Assembly (NCBI GenBank): GCA_907163375.1
Contig: CAJQUW010007055.1
Span: 186,001-250,000, forward strand
DNA: 64,000 nt
Reading direction: 5' to 3'
DNA from: Prostheceraeus crozeri
Taxonomy: Eukaryota; Platyhelminthes; Polycladida; Euryleptidae
Each line of letters opens with the position of its first letter. Positions within the stretch are counted from its first letter, which is position 1. A model generated the notes under the pieces. The model worked only from the letters and a program-made list of their open reading frames with translations, had not been told where the DNA came from and made no database searches. Below, one piece after another: positions 10,979 to 25,183 of this stretch. Both the position numbers and the translations under genes were made by a program.

Positions 10979-13900
10979 TGATATCAAATTGCATTACAAA
11001 CGATCGTAAACGATCTATCGTACTTTCAAAGGAACTGATAATCAAGGCTCGCTTATATATGCATTAAAAAAGGACATGCAAAAATCTCACGCGAATTAGA
11101 GGTACTTCCAAATAACGCATTTTGTGGAGCATTATATCAATGATAATTTGACCAAGTTTCTACCTCCTGGGAGGTGGGTTTCTACCCCTTAACAAATGCA
11201 TCAGTGCTAAGATAGGACAGCGACACAGTCAGTGAAAAAATGCAGCTCTGAAAAACATAGCCAAAAATTGACTTTTTTCCTAATAATTCAAATAATGAAA
11301 AAACTAATATTATATTAGCTACTCTTGACTCTTACCTAATTTACCTTTTATCAAGTATCATATGTCAGAGAAATCCCGACACTTGGACACTTCCACTTCT
11401 TATATATTTTCAATCATGATTATAGTATGAAAACTAAATCCTAGGAGGTACTTTTCATTTTCATAAATGGCTGAAATTGTGTAACTCTTCCATTAAATTT
11501 AGAAAGTGATAATTGTAACCACCTGTTTCATTGCAAGTATTGCATCGCATATTCTAAGAAAATAAGGTTAATTTAACCTTATGCTTATAATCACGTTGCT
11601 ATTCCTATCCTAAGAGGAAAATCTAGGATAGAATTGACGGCAAAACTGATCAAGAAAAGTGAAAGTTTTATTCTTTCAACTGAAGGAGAGGTAAAAATTC
11701 ACTCACTGATAACTTTGGGAATTAAATAGAAATTTGTTTTATAAATAGGAGTTCACATGTCACGTTCATATGAATTCTATTAATAACACTGAAAATCAAA
11801 ATTGAATTATACCTCCTAGGAGGCATTTTTCGTCATATTCATATGCTTATAAAAAATGTAAATCTGGACTATTAATTTGGCATGGATGAGCATGGTATGA
11901 AATGCTTCCATACCGTTGCCATATGGAATTGATGGCCAAACTATGTCTGTATAACTCAAAACTATGGAAAAGCCATGAATCGAAGCAGATCTTTGCTGAT
12001 AAAAAAGACTCAACGTATTCGAGTTCTGATGATGAGGACCAACAAATATTGGATTTTATCGATGTTGTTGATCAAGCATTTACTATAGGCAACGGTTTTA
12101 CTGCTGGTATACTTCTTGTGCGTGGACTATATGAGAGCGCAGTGAAATCAACAGAAACTTGACCGGCAAAACTACTTTGAGTGAAATAGGCTCTTCAGTT
12201 TATGAAAATTAGTGAGTTGTAAGGCATGTTGATAAAATCATCCCAAACATTATAGGCTATATAGAAAAAATACTCTGCGAGAGGAGACTGAAAGGAAAGA
12301 GAAGACTGTGAGATTGAAGGACAACTAGTTCTTATTAATCTTTTCAACCAGCTTAATAGGAGAACCTCAAACTCAGTCATGATATAATTCAAAGACCAAA
12401 TGTGGCTGCTGAACACTTGAAATACTCCCGTGGATTCGATTCAGAAGAAACTGCCGACTGAGTCAACTGGATTTGAAGACGCCTGCTGGTACACACATGA
12501 ATTCTACACCATCGATTTTGAACTTTCTATATGAGCAACTCCCATCATGCAATAACATATTTCTCGAAGAAGGATCTAGGTGGAATCGAAAAAAGACACG
12601 AAGAAGGATTTCAAAATGCCTTGGGAAAATCAAAATAAATCAGTCGATGTAGAGATAATCAAATTCAACGCAAATGTTGGTCAACTGTTCTTTTGCAGAA
12701 ATTGATGAAAATATGTTATTTTTGTCAGCTCGGAAGGACTGCTCCTGAGATGAAGAAAGCACTGTACAGGCCTAATCAATGAGGATATGAAAATATTCTA
12801 CAGTAATTCTTTTTGATCACACTCACTTTCATTGAAATTTTTGTGAAGCTGTAGCCAACGTAGGCCTATTTAGACAAGAGGCCTATATGTATGACAATCA
12901 TTTTGCATCTAATAATGATGATACGGATATGTGTAGCCCATCATTATAAATCACTTGAAAATTTCTGAGTTGTAGATTGAGGTATCAGATCTACTGGTAC
13001 TAGCAATCTGCTATTTGATAGGCCTAGCAATATAGCTAACGTAGATTCCGTCATGCTTCATCCGCTATGCATCTTCATAGCTTTTCTATGTATTCAGCAT
13101 TGACTATCCCATGCTTCAACAACTTGTGACTGCCGGCAAATGCACCAAGAAGTAGGAATGTCTACGAAAAATATTACAACGAGAGAGTGGTGTTGAAAAT
13201 CAACGACACTGAGAATTATATTATATCGTGTTTGCATGGCTTGAACTTTATCGCATGTAATGGACGTGCATGAAGCATAATCTTGATAATTAATTAGTTT
13301 TTGAAGATAGATTTAAGTGATTTTTGATAAAATATGTTTAGAGATTTATCCGATGTTGACATATATCGTCATTTTCATTGATTTAGATTTAGAATATTGA
13401 TTACACTGAAATGTTAAAATTGGAAAATCACAAAAATGCCTTCTGGGAGTCAGTTTTGATATCAGAAATAAGTATGGGTGTTTACATAATCAGAAACTTC
13501 GCAAAAGGGTTCTGTAAAGAATTCTTTCGAAATTACTTAATTTCCTCTTTTTCGCAGCCGTCTATTGTCGAAAAAAATCCATTTTAGAAATATTTTGTCG
13601 TCTGGTCACTCGACATACGTGTAATTCTAATTCAGTAATGTCAGTTTCATTCATCATAAACAAACAAAATGACTGATCAACTGATACCTTCACATCTAAA
13701 TTGACGTCTACAACACTGTCTGTTTAATAAAAGATCGATTTTTTTCAACAATAAAGCTTAAATGTGATAATGATCTTCATTTACAAAAATACCTCCTAGG
13801 GTACTTTTAATAACAAAGTATTAAGTGTGGTGAAAAAAATTACAATGCGCATCAGATGAAGGCCTTGTGCACATTTTAGTAACTGTATGAAGTAGTCATA

Positions 13901-15660
13901 TTGACGCAAAAACCTAGGGCTCTTTTATTCGTGATGTACGATCTACCTCACATGACTTCAATTGCTATCTCACAAATACTTGAAAATATCTATATATTTT
14001 GGAATATTCAGATGAAGGAGATACCAGAAGTAAAAGTTTTAGTCTGATTTATTAGTTGGAAGCATGAAGGTTAAAGAAATGTCCTCAGTCACATCACAAA
14101 TTATAAAATGACATTCATTCTGCTCAATTTTCTAACGCTAGTTTTCTTGATTTTTCAACATTGTATTGAAACGGAATCTTCAAATCTATGCTATTTGTCT
14201 AAAACTGAAGCAATCTAAAACAACTGTTGTTGGTTACAATTATGTCTGATCATTATCTTGCAGAACGCAAAGTTAGTTGAGGTATAAATATGGTCTGATG
14301 CATTTGCGAATCGTTTAACAAAAAGCAAGAAAAAAGCCTCTTGTGAAGCACTCAGTCAAATTATCACTAATAGAGCACACGGTTTTTAGAGCTGTTAAAT
14401 CATATTTATATCTGACAATTCATTGAATCTTCCTAAAAATTACTGTGCAGCAAATTTTGCACATACTGAATTAGCTTCAACGTTTCTCACTGTTTTGACC
14501 AATTCGATAATCTTCGGGCTATAAACCATAAGTAATTCAAGTTTTGAAATCAATATTCTTAGAGCTTTGACCACCTCTTAATAGAACTCAAACACTGAAA
14601 AATAAAGCCAAGTAAGTCAATATATAAACCCTTTCTCGATGGTCAGAAATTTGAAGTCACATTTTTCGCCGTCACATTTACTAAGGTCAATTTACTTACT
14701 TTTAAGAAATGAACATTTGAATTTGGAAATTCCCAACGTGTTCTAATGATGTCTCAGTGAAGAATTCATACAGTATCATGAATGATGAATTCTCCACAAG
14801 CATGATCTTTATTATCTACTTCTAGTCTGAAGATAGAGATCGTAAATTGTTGGTTATGATGACGATCATAATTGAACGCTATATACTACTTATTGAAAAT
14901 AATGATCAGATCCCGAAAATTTATAACCAGTTTGAGGTCATTTACTAGGAATTTGCAAATAGTTATTAAATCCTAAACTATTTTGGGAGGTCTTTGAAAA
15001 GAGTCATAACAATTTCTATGTCAGCTTTCACGAAAGAATTCCTTCAAGTCATTTGAACAGTTGTAGGAATGTATGCTTTAGACGTAACAGCAATAAGAGT
15101 GGATATCAAAATGATAACATGAGAAGGGATCTGCTTTCTCTCCTATGACATGTGGGAGTTTGGAAGAACTTGAACTTAACCTTCCGCTGTCACAGATCTA
15201 GCCATTTATATCCTCTCAGAGATTCAGAAATAGCACGTAGGTCTTTTCCCAAATGACACAAGGAGACAGATCTTCAAACAAGCGATGTAACGAAGTGCTT
15301 GCATAACCAATTACGCGGACTGAAGATCATGCGATTGCAGCAGATCGTATCTCTCTTCAACAGAATTAATGTCGGTTCCTTTTTCTATATGATCAATTGC
15401 TTTAGGTGGCATTTCAGTGAGGATCGTGGAAAGCGGCTTCCGTGGTACATCGGCATTCAAATATTTCTATCAATTCAACAATTGCGTCATCACTTTCTGT
15501 CATTTTTCTCTCTTCCCTTTGCCATTTTTGAAATTGCTTCTTAGAAGACCCTCAGCTTGCGTAGCACACCGACATAGCCCTTCGAATAGATCATGAATAA
15601 TACATTCGAGCCATCAGTATGAGCGAACGATTTCGACGAAATAATCAAAGTTACTCAAAG
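10979..15660. other. no gene seen; CTAGGAGG repeat ends inside
   Basis: AT-rich sequence without recognisable coding regions. It contains CTAGGAGGTA at 11441, TACCTCCTAGGAGG at 11810-11823 and TACCTCCTAGG at 13790-13800. The pair 11816-13799 could be the ends of a 2-kb element with the inverted ends CTAGGAGG(C/T)ATTTTT. A short open frame at 11902-12162 has an acidic serine stretch but no family signal. Confidence 0.4.
11816..13799. repeat. possible element with 15-bp inverted ends
   Basis: The left end reads CTAGGAGGCATTTTT. The right end reversed reads CTAGGAGGTATTTTT. That is 14 of 15 bases in inverted order. A third related end lies at 11441. No transposase is evident, and no target duplication beyond the palindromic CTAG could be separated from the ends. 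Confidence 0.35.
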
Positions 15661-16130
15661 TTAATCAGAGTGCTGCAGTGAGAGATCGATACAGACACGA
15701 AAATTCTCCTGATCGACTAAAAAGAGGCTTGTGTGGGTCGAGCCACGCAGCTGCTCTCTCTTTCTCTTTCTAAATGTTGTTGTATTTAGCTGCGTATTGA
15801 ATTCTTGCCCCAAGGTTACTTTGAAAGCTTCAAGGTCTGATGCGCCAAATAAACCGATTATTTTCTTTTCGTGTGTGAAATGAGATGGAACTAGTAGAAC
15901 ATCGGCATTCTTAGCTCCAATCCAATAGTTTTTGTATAAACTAGAATGCATAAAGCTTCTTGTCATGCATCATAAAGTTGCTCGATGAATTTTCATAAAA
16001 AGTGCTGTTATTTTTATGTCAGAAATCGCTTGCTTTGACAATTTTTCTGTGCTGTGCTGTGACGCAAAGAGAAGGGCCATTGAATCTTCAGCTTGAATCC
16101 TAAGAAAGTTGTACATGAAAGCGTAAACTA

Positions 16131-17453
16131 CAGATTGTTTCATAAAAAATGGATCACCCTTAAACATCGCCTTAACTTCAACTTTGTCTAACTCCGCCAA
16201 ACTTGAACGAATTTCTCTCAAATTTGGAAGATATGTCAGTTGTGCTTACTAATATCATTGTTGGAAGTTTCAAGCATGAATATTGAGTTGTTTTCCTGTC
16301 ATAGATAAAAAAGTAGTAGATAATTTGATCTTCATTTAGCAATGTTACACAAAATCATACCTCACTCTTATAAAATTACATTTGTTTCCTTTGTTATGTA
16401 ATATGTTGTTCTACAAGTCAAAAGGTATCAAGCAAAACAAAAATAAAAAAAATCGGTCAATCAGAGCCAGTATAGCACCATTATTCATCAACAATAATGT
16501 AACTGCTGCATGTGATTTACTGGACTTCATGTTCCATAGCTTCCTGACTTCGTTGCGGTGGTGTTGGCAGCACTCCTGATTGCTTTCAGCTAGAAATCTA
16601 TCTCTTACCGGTTGAAAACAATACAAAGCACAAATGAACAATAACGAGATCGCATTCACAAAAGGCAATTCACAAAAGAGGGCTCTGGCCGTCCACGCAA
16701 AACATCCAAACGTAGAGACCGCCTAATTTTGAGATTTGTTAAAGTTGATCCAAGTCTCTCGTTAACTGAGATGGCTGCACTAGACTTTTATACTAGACTA
16801 GACATTTACATCGTCCCCGGGTACAAGGTGGTGCGACTCTACTGATTTGGGCTGGCATTTGGACCAATGGCCGCTCTGAACTTCACATACAGCAAGGAAC
16901 CATGAATTCTGAACGCTATGTGAATGTTTTACGAATGAACATTGGCCAAATGACAGATCAACTTGGTGATCCATCGACTTGGTTATTTATGGATGATAAT
17001 GCTACGTGTCACAGGAGTATAATAGAATCAACTTATGCAAGTCTCAATTAGGGCTTAGGACATTATCTTGGCCAGCTCGTTCTCCTGATCTGAATCCCAT
17101 AGAAAATGTATTGAGTATTCTAAAACGTAACGATCGTCGTTCACTGCTACCTACAGATGGCGTATCACAACTTACGTCACTGTTAAAAAGAGAGTGGAGA
17201 AAGTTAGATCAGTCAAAAATCAACGATATCATCGAATCAATGCCTAGACGAATTGGTAATGTCATTGACAATAAGGGTAGGGCTACAAAATATCATCTTC
17301 TTAAGAACCGTTACTGCATCATAGCTAATCAGATTATATAAGGACATTTAAATATATCAGGGACATGAAATAACATGAAAAATGCTTTCTGTATCATACT
17401 TACGTTTTATTTAGTCAAATTTTGGGATGATCCACTTTTTATGAAACGGACTG
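16131..17453 (+). mobile_element. internally deleted Tc1-like element
   Basis: It is bounded by TA on both sides, with ends CAGATTGTTTCATAAAAAAT (left) and, inverted on the right, CAGTCCGTTTCATAAAAAGT. It is about 1,323 bp against 1,656 bp for the complete relative at 30809-32464, which lies in the opposite orientation. The plus-strand transposase frame is deleted after the first dozen codons, then again between the helix-turn-helix and the catalytic part, and it is frameshifted. The C-terminal 111 codons (to 17341) remain, including WPARSPDLNPIENV. It cannot make a full enzyme but keeps both ends. Confidence 0.9.
16636..17341 (+). pseudogene. Tc1 transposase relic
   Basis: Remains of the DD34E transposase: the start MNNNEIAFTKG at 16636, a fragment RDRLI..RFVKVDPSLSLTE near 16713-16770, then WLFMDDNATCHRS near 16980-17015 and the final DLNPIENV block. 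At least two deletions and a frameshift separate them. It is the same family as the intact minus-strand copy in this window. Confidence 0.85.
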
Positions 17454-20400
17454 TATAAGGCAAATTAAAGTTTTCAGTGCTGTCCAGCAAAGCGACGTGA
17501 CAGTCAAAACGACATCATCAGATCATCGGATATACCCACAGAATTAGACAGGTCGTCTCTTCTTCTGTTTGACTAGAAAGGAAGCATTGGAACATGTAAC
17601 GTTAATGAAATGGCACAATCTGCTGACATAATACCATAGCAATCGAACAATGAGCAGCCAGTTAAACATTAAACACGCCAAATTGTGGGAAGCTTCAGTG
17701 ACTGTTATCAACCGGATCACACAGCAAAGAGACACAGTCGATGTCAAGTTCTACAGAGAAGTTTGTGAACGTTTTTTCATGCGCCTGCTAACTTTTTTAA
17801 TAATGATTGGACTGCCCAACATCATCGAGAAGACTTTTCCGCAATGATCTGAATTCTTCGAATCTGAAGGAATCGTGGTGATCGGAGCATTTTGAAGGAA
17901 CTCACAGCAATCCGCAAGCGACGCACGACTATTTTTCCTATCTCTGTAAGGCATCAAAAATTTCTTTTTGCCCACTTATTAAGTTCCTGCATGTGCCATC
18001 GTTTTGAATCAGTTTGTACTTCTAGCAAAGTGATACGATTAAACAATCTAATTCTGTGGATATACCATATCACAGATACGAAGTACCTGCAGTCATGGTT
18101 AAATTGTCTCAATATTTAATATTTGATTCTGTAAACTTGATGAATTTTAGTTGGATTTTCATCATGAGCTGCGAATATCACACCGAATTTCTGCCCGACC
18201 CACTTACAAGTCTGTCTGTACACTACACTTGGCAAAGAGGTTCTGCAGATGATATTCTTAAATCATGAGTTCGAAAGTTTTTTGTTTGACAGAATAAAGG
18301 GTCGTAATTATTGCATTTTCAAAAATAGATCATGTAGCAGATGCGCAGCGCATTAATACATAACTTTCTTGAGTAAGGTCGATCGCTGATGGGGCGGAAA
18401 AATCGTGACGGTGTTGATCACGGTGCTGGTTCAACAATTCACTATACTGATATTTTCAATAATCTAATAACATAGTGTAAAGTGTAAAACATGTCTTTTT
18501 CCATCTCATTGAATAAACATTTTCAGTTACTCCTTTACAGCGTGGATGTAAAGAGAGAAACCTGAGGATGCTTTATGCAATAATCTATTTCGATAGTCTC
18601 CTTCCATCTGCATGATGTCTCGCATGGAAGAGCAAGTGATATGTTTAAAAGAATTTGTTTAGAATTGAGCCTCATGCTTTCTGAGCATTAGTCCATGTTT
18701 GCAACCACTGAACAACGGAATCACTGGCTGATATTCCCCTAGTTTCAATGAATTGATCAGAATTATTTTTGAAGTGCTTAAACAGTTGAAATAACACAAC
18801 TGTGTAATAAAATCTGAAAGACAATTTCAGAGAGATCATGTTGTTGTTTAACAGTAGAGGGTGTTTTCTTAGAGATGGATAAATGAGTCATTCTCTCTCT
18901 TATTAGTGTTATTGAGTTCATGCATGTAAACTTCCTTTACTCAACTTCTCCTGAGAAAGTTCATGATGGGAATTTCCAACAGCTGACAAGCGACACAAAT
19001 TTTTAGTTAGAAATGTTATGTACGTTTGAAATTCCGATACCGCTGCCAAATATTGTAGCGTGAAGATGTTGATTTATATAGCATAGGATTAGAAGATCGA
19101 CGTTTGTGAAAAGCTTCGTTCTGCTTCCGGTAGAGGCGGGATCAAACCAAAGACTTTTAAAATTGGCACACTAAATTCTTGCTTTAAAGATGGCGTCATC
19201 AATGTGCCAGCCACCTGTTGCAACGTAAAATGTGTTCTGCAATGTTCTCAAAAGTATCTAGCTCATACATAGCAACCTGTGGTGGCCCGCCGGAAATATG
19301 TAATAACGATTTTGGCATACGTTCAGTAGTCAATTTTCACAGAACGACAATTGATTTTTCTTTGATAATTGCTCCGCCATGCATTGCGTATTAAATACAG
19401 GTAATGGAGTAGGGATATGTAGGTAGTATATCGACTGAAAAAGTATCTGTATACAGTGAAAATTTTTATATGAAAAGATTCAGTTTTTTGCAGAGATTAC
19501 GTTCCCGTGGTCCAAATAATTATTTGAGCAATTTTAAAAAAAGTCAAAATTTTGCAAATTTATATACTACCGACATGAAGCTCTTTTGTAAGCAGTATGA
19601 AACAAGTTGGATATCAACTGTAAAAGTTGGAATGAATATTTGCTAATAAGCATCCTAACTAAGCGGAAATTAAGCTAATTTGCATGCGAATTTCATGAGC
19701 CGCATCATAATGGAAGTCTTCATTAAAAAGTCGAGATTTTACTTTGGTTTCTTGGCTGAAATTTCAAGTTTTTAATTCAATTTTCACCGGCATGATTTTA
19801 TGATTCACTAAATTCATGTTTCATTTCTTGAATCTGAATAGTGATGTGGACCCATTTACATCCTTCAAAGTTAATTGATATCATTGTCTTTAATTATGTG
19901 ATTTTGCTTTGGCAGTGGCAAGTTGCCTGTGATATGATCACGCTTAAGAAAATACTCTTGAAGTTGAGCATGAAAGTAATAGGAACCCATTGAATTGCTT
20001 ATTCACTAAGCATTAAATCTCCAAGGCTGTCATGACACTGAGAAACTGCAAAATACCATCATTCCTTATGCAATGCTATCATGATCATTCAATTCCGTTG
20101 TAATTTCTTCAAAACTGCAAAAATTTGCATATCTCACATTTGGTAACAAGACCCAATTAAATTCACCTCAAGTTCATTAATAAATTCGAAAGTGTATACA
20201 CATTGGGGATTCAATAAATGCGGAGTTACCACTCTACCTAATATACTTACTCTATGATACAGGGCGTTCACAAAATCTTTGCCATGCCAGTGAAAGAGCA
20301 TTATTTTCGAAACAAAATTTTGTACATAGATATGTCATATAACTGATATAGCTAAAACCTTTTTCAAAGTATTCAGTAAAGGTTTATCACAAAAGACCTC

Positions 20401-22389
20401 TATATTAATTCGATATATCAAACACAATGGTGCCTCTCAAGCCAAAGCTGGTCAGACGGTCAAGTTGATTGTCTTCCTAGGACTTGCAAAGCATGCATGC
20501 AGTGAATATTAAGTTGATTAGAATGACTACACCTGTAGAGTGTACACATGTATGTTCATAACTGAACTTCATTTCATGAGTAACGGTACGCCACCTAACT
20601 GTTCGTTCTTCCTACAAATTCCACTCTGCGATCTTCTTCATGCTTGTACCGTCTACGGTTGATAATCGGCAATTGACAGTGCTTTGGAGACCAAATAGTT
20701 TGACATGCCGATGTCTTTTTAAGATTTTCCTAGTTGATGACATCGGGATCTGTATTGACAATTGGAAAACGTTTCTTTTACTTTGTACTTAAATAACAAA
20801 ACGATGTTCATATTGTGAGTATATTGTCAACGAGAGGTACCTTTCACCAGCTGTCATCAAGCGTGCACGCTGGAATGATCTATTATTTGTAAAATTAAAG
20901 AATCTATGAAGTAACAAAGTGACAGTCAATAAGACCAGGGGAAGAAACTAAAACCCGGGCAGTTGCAACTTCATGACATGCTCTTTCTGGTTACACAGAT
21001 CTGGCTTGAAAGCTTTAATGCTACCAGCTTCCAGGACTTTCAATCTAGACTTTTACTTATCTTTTGCTTTATCGGTTGTGGATGATTTTGAACGTCCACG
21101 TATTGCTTGATCGCTCACAATGTCCCAATTTCAATCAATTTACATCTCCAGTACCTCAAAGTTATTGCACGCTGTGTTTCTTGATCATTTCTTGTACGAA
21201 ACAGGCGTGTGCTCTCCTCTCAATTTTCATAAGCAACTGTCCACGAAACCAAGTGCTCCTCCTCTTACTGTAATCGACTTCTGTTACTGAAAATTCTGAC
21301 AGGACTTACTTTTATTTTGCTTTGAATTATGATATTCATATAAAGCTGATTGTGAAAGTGTGTCGCAAAGCATATGCTGTCCAAACTCGTGTCTTCAAGA
21401 TGACTCAATCAGTGGCGTGATTTTCCTTTTAGCTTCTGTTTCTGATGTTCCTTACACACTGTATGGACAATATGAAGTTTCTAAGGCGCTTGCATTTTGA
21501 GATTATCAGAAATTCAGTCTGATATAGTCTTAATGCATTTTGCCAACTTCGAACAATGACAAGTCAATATTCTATTTGATAATTTTTCACTCTTTGCCTC
21601 TTGAATATTGAGCATTATAGATTCTCAAGGTCAAAGTTGGCAAGTGCAGCCACTTTGGTTGCCCACGCTTGGTCTATTTCAACAGTTTTAGTAAGACATA
21701 AACAATTTGATACCCCAACTGGAGCAAGGAAGGCTTATGTCATTGTCTTGGCTTTTAACTTGACCTATGCTGTTGCATTTCTACGCGTGTACTTAGAGTG
21801 TTATTGGAATCATGCATTGTTAGCACAAAGGTATTCACTACCAAACTTCGACTGGAATATAATTCTACTGAATGTGTTTCAAAATCGTTGCAAATAAGAA
21901 GTAACTTTGCTAGAAATCTAAAACAATATCGGCTGCGTTCTTGTTGCTTAGTCGTTTTAGTTGTTTCATTGTTTTCTCTGTTAGCTGCTTTCCTCAAAAG
22001 TCTTCTAACTGTTGTGAAAGAGGAATAAGATGAAGCCTTGTCTAATGAAAAACAGTATCTCCGTTTGATCATTGATCATGCATCATTCGTGCTGACCAAA
22101 GTGAACAAAACTAAGAATCAATATCAAAGTTTAGCAATATTTGGGTGTGTCAAACATTTGCTGAGGATGCTTACGATTGAATTAGGCCTATGTATGAAAT
22201 AGAAAAGAATTTCAAATGACAGCAATAAGTTCAAAATCATAGATGCAGTACGCATAAAAGCCAAAAAATTGATTTTTAGTTTTTTAAAAAAAGCAGTGTC
22301 TACTTGAGATGGTGAGGCATTCACAAACAGCATCTTGCTCTCAAATTGCAAGAAAGAATACATCGATCTTGTACTTTATCTTAGGATGG
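17454..22389. other. no gene seen
   Basis: Nearly 5 kb of AT-rich sequence with only short open frames, none with family resemblance. A weak pol III B-box-like GGTTTGATCCC lies on the minus strand near 19139-19149 without a convincing A box. Confidence 0.4.
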
Positions 22390-23641
22390 CTTAGGATGGA
22401 GCTCAAGATTACAGACCAATATCTTTATTACCTATTTTGTCAGAGGTACTTGAGGTGATTGTTGCCAGCAAGTGGTTTCTGCCTAATGTGAAGGATAAAA
22501 TATCACCCAATCAATTCGCATATCTCCCTGGACTAGGGAAAGGAACCAATAATCCCTTACTTTGATGCATGGGAAAATATTAGAATCACAGAATTAAATA
22601 TTTTGTTTATCTGCTTTATTACGCGCAGATGAATCTAATTCTGTGATTAGAATATTTGGATTCTTCATCCCTTGGTGTCCAAATACTGACCATAGATCTA
22701 TCGGAAGCATTCGATAAACAAACTACGTAAACTATTTTGGATGCCTGTGTTCGGTTTGAAATACCAATACAAGCTTTTCGGTGGATATCCAACTATCTTA
22801 GCAATCGGTTTCAACGCGAGTGTATTGGGGATAATCGTTCTGGCTGGGCGAGTGTATCCAGTGGAGTGCCACAGGGAAGTGTGGTTGGCCCCATTCTGTT
22901 TTGCATGGCCACAAACACTCTCAGTCCCGCATATTCAAGTTCCATAATGATTAAGTTTGCGAATGATTTAACGTTTATTTCCATTTTCAAAGAAAGTCTG
23001 AAGATTATAGACTTTCCCTTGAATGGGAAAATATTGTGAATTGGGCTGCTTGTATTGAGCTAAGTATAATTTACTGTATGATAACTTGTTGTGTGATGAA
23101 CATTGTCACAAGTAAAACTATTTCCTTCAAAAATGTCTATTTGTCAGACAATGTGTTGTTGTGCAGTGTATCTTCTGTTACGATACTTGGCTGCATTATT
23201 TCGTGTGATCTGAAATGAAATTCCTACACTAACTTCTTGATGAAGAAATCTTTTAAGCGAATACTTGGATTTTGAATTTGCAAAGAGTTGACTGTTATTC
23301 AACCTTAATTCCCTCAGCATATTGTGCATTTATCCGTTCTACCATCACATATGCGCATCCGGTCTACTGTAACATCCCTCTACACCTGAAAAACAAGCTT
23401 TTGCGACTGGAAAAAAAGAATCTTGCGAATCATTGACGATCCTGAACTTGAATTCAAGTCTCTTTTTCATGTTTGTGATCAGATGTGTAATAAGCTATTT
23501 GAACAGATGCTGTCATGCCATGATCCTCCCTTAAGGGATCTTTTTGACGAGCGCGTCTTTCGGAAACGCAACGGCTGCCCCCTGAAAAGAAAGCGAATTC
23601 GTACGCAACGTCTTGCCAATAGTTTTATCAGATTCTGTCAT
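22390..23641 (+). pseudogene. non-LTR retrotransposon reverse transcriptase relic
   Basis: Plus-strand fragments in family order: DYRPISLLPILSEVLE near 22410, IDLSEAFD near 22695, then FRWISNYLSNRFQ, SSGVPQGSVVGPILF and a degraded catalytic box FANDL (expected YADDL) at 22740-22975. The C-terminal part at 23423-23641 includes PPLRDLFDERVFRKR and ends at TAG. A 90-bp hairpin-bearing insert (22565-22655, arms around AATCACAGAATTA) splits the frame. Loss of the tyrosine and first aspartate plus frameshifts make it dead. Confidence 0.8.
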
Positions 23642-25183
23642 TAGTGCAATAAAATGTCTTTCCTTCTATTTTAAGCTTGCAATTATTTTTATTGTTTATA
23701 TTTTCCTCATTTAATTGTGAATTGGTGTGATCAATCTGTTTGTGAATTTTTGAATTTTGTAAAATTCGACATGATTGTGATGTGTTCACCGACATGTTAA
23801 ACAAATATATGGCTTCATTCATTCAATAAACAACATTGCAACATCATTAGGTGAAGGCAAATTTCACAGGATAACATAGCTAGTAATTTCCCTAAATGAT
23901 AAAAAAGTTGCAAAAGTATTTTTCTTACCGTTTCATGTGGAGGAAATTGGATTTTGTGTTTTGGCAATCTCAGGATGCACCCAAGATTCTAGGCGTGCTG
24001 ACTCAAGATCTGGGCATACTCAAGATTAAAATATTGATCATAGTAGATTATACCTGCATCTAGAGGGTTCCATCAACTCTTGAAGCAATTACCAAAGCTG
24101 TGATTTGAAAGTTGAGGGCCATTCGAATGCAATCATTTATCAGTTCACAGTGATTGTCAGAATTCTTCACTGTTGCTGTTTAATTAAACACTGGACGTAC
24201 CCAGGCATGAAAAATGGGCTTGATTATGATGTAAGCACCCGCACAGGATACATTCTCTTTTTTATTTTTTTTAGAGTATCCACTTTATGTATATTTTTAT
24301 ATTTTTTATGTGCATGTCCATTCCATGCATGTCCATCCACTATATACACGCACGAATTTGTACCATTGCGCGTTTTGCTGGCGCCATTATGGTATGCCAG
24401 AATGGAGCATGTACTTATTATAACCATGCTATGAAGCTACGTATAAGTTATCTATCAATGATATTGGAGGTTAAAACCTAAGAACTCATCTGTGGATCCT
24501 TTGATTTCATTAAGGTTTATTTGTGGTGTAGGTGCAGGATGCTCAGGCCTCCACTCGGATTATGATCAAAAGCTTATTATGTTGTCAATTTTTTTGCAAT
24601 CGTTTACGTAATACAAGCTTAAGTGAAGAATGCGTATGTGAGTAATGAATTTAAATAATGCCGTAATTGCAATGATGCGCAAATATGACATGAACAAAAG
24701 GCCTACATACGTTATGTTCTTGCATTACTGTTTTTGCTTTGTAGTGCTGTGTTTTCAATGATTATAGATTCACAGCTTTGTATGCAACACAAATCATCTT
24801 AGGTTCATTCACGTGTCAGAATTGAGCATTGGCACTTGAGATTATATTTTCAAATATACACTGTAGGAAATGTATATTTCACTTGCTTCACTATTTCAAA
24901 AATGTCTACTCCTGGATCTGATTTTAGTGTCCATCCGAAACTAATCTTGGTCCAAGACTTGAGACAACGAATGAGAAGCTGATACTCACCAACACTTGTA
25001 CGTTAAATGATTTTTGAGATTCAACAACCATAAAACTTTCTTTCAACCCTCTTCATTTTTATCATTCTCATAATCAAGTTTACTACGGACATTTCTAGCA
25101 AAGTTTTGTAGCTTACCAAGAAATTATTTGCCATGGTAATAATTATCCAATGACGGAACCAGTTTCTACAATGTCATTATTAC
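23642..25183. other. no gene seen
   Basis: Only short open frames without family signal. Sequence next to the long inverted repeat that starts at 25200. Confidence 0.4.

Noticed and set aside
10851..11045. A functional tRNA gene
   Set aside because: A and B boxes are present, but the T-stem and acceptor stem do not pair; a SINE or pseudogene fits better.
15661..16221. Two adjoining minus-strand frames (101 and 83 codons)
   Set aside because: Part of the second frame is the inverted end of the Tc1 relic; the rest shows no recognisable domain. They could be a decayed gene but I cannot support it.
19100..19150. Pol III promoter or SINE near a GGTTTGATCCC word
   Set aside because: No convincing A box at the needed distance.
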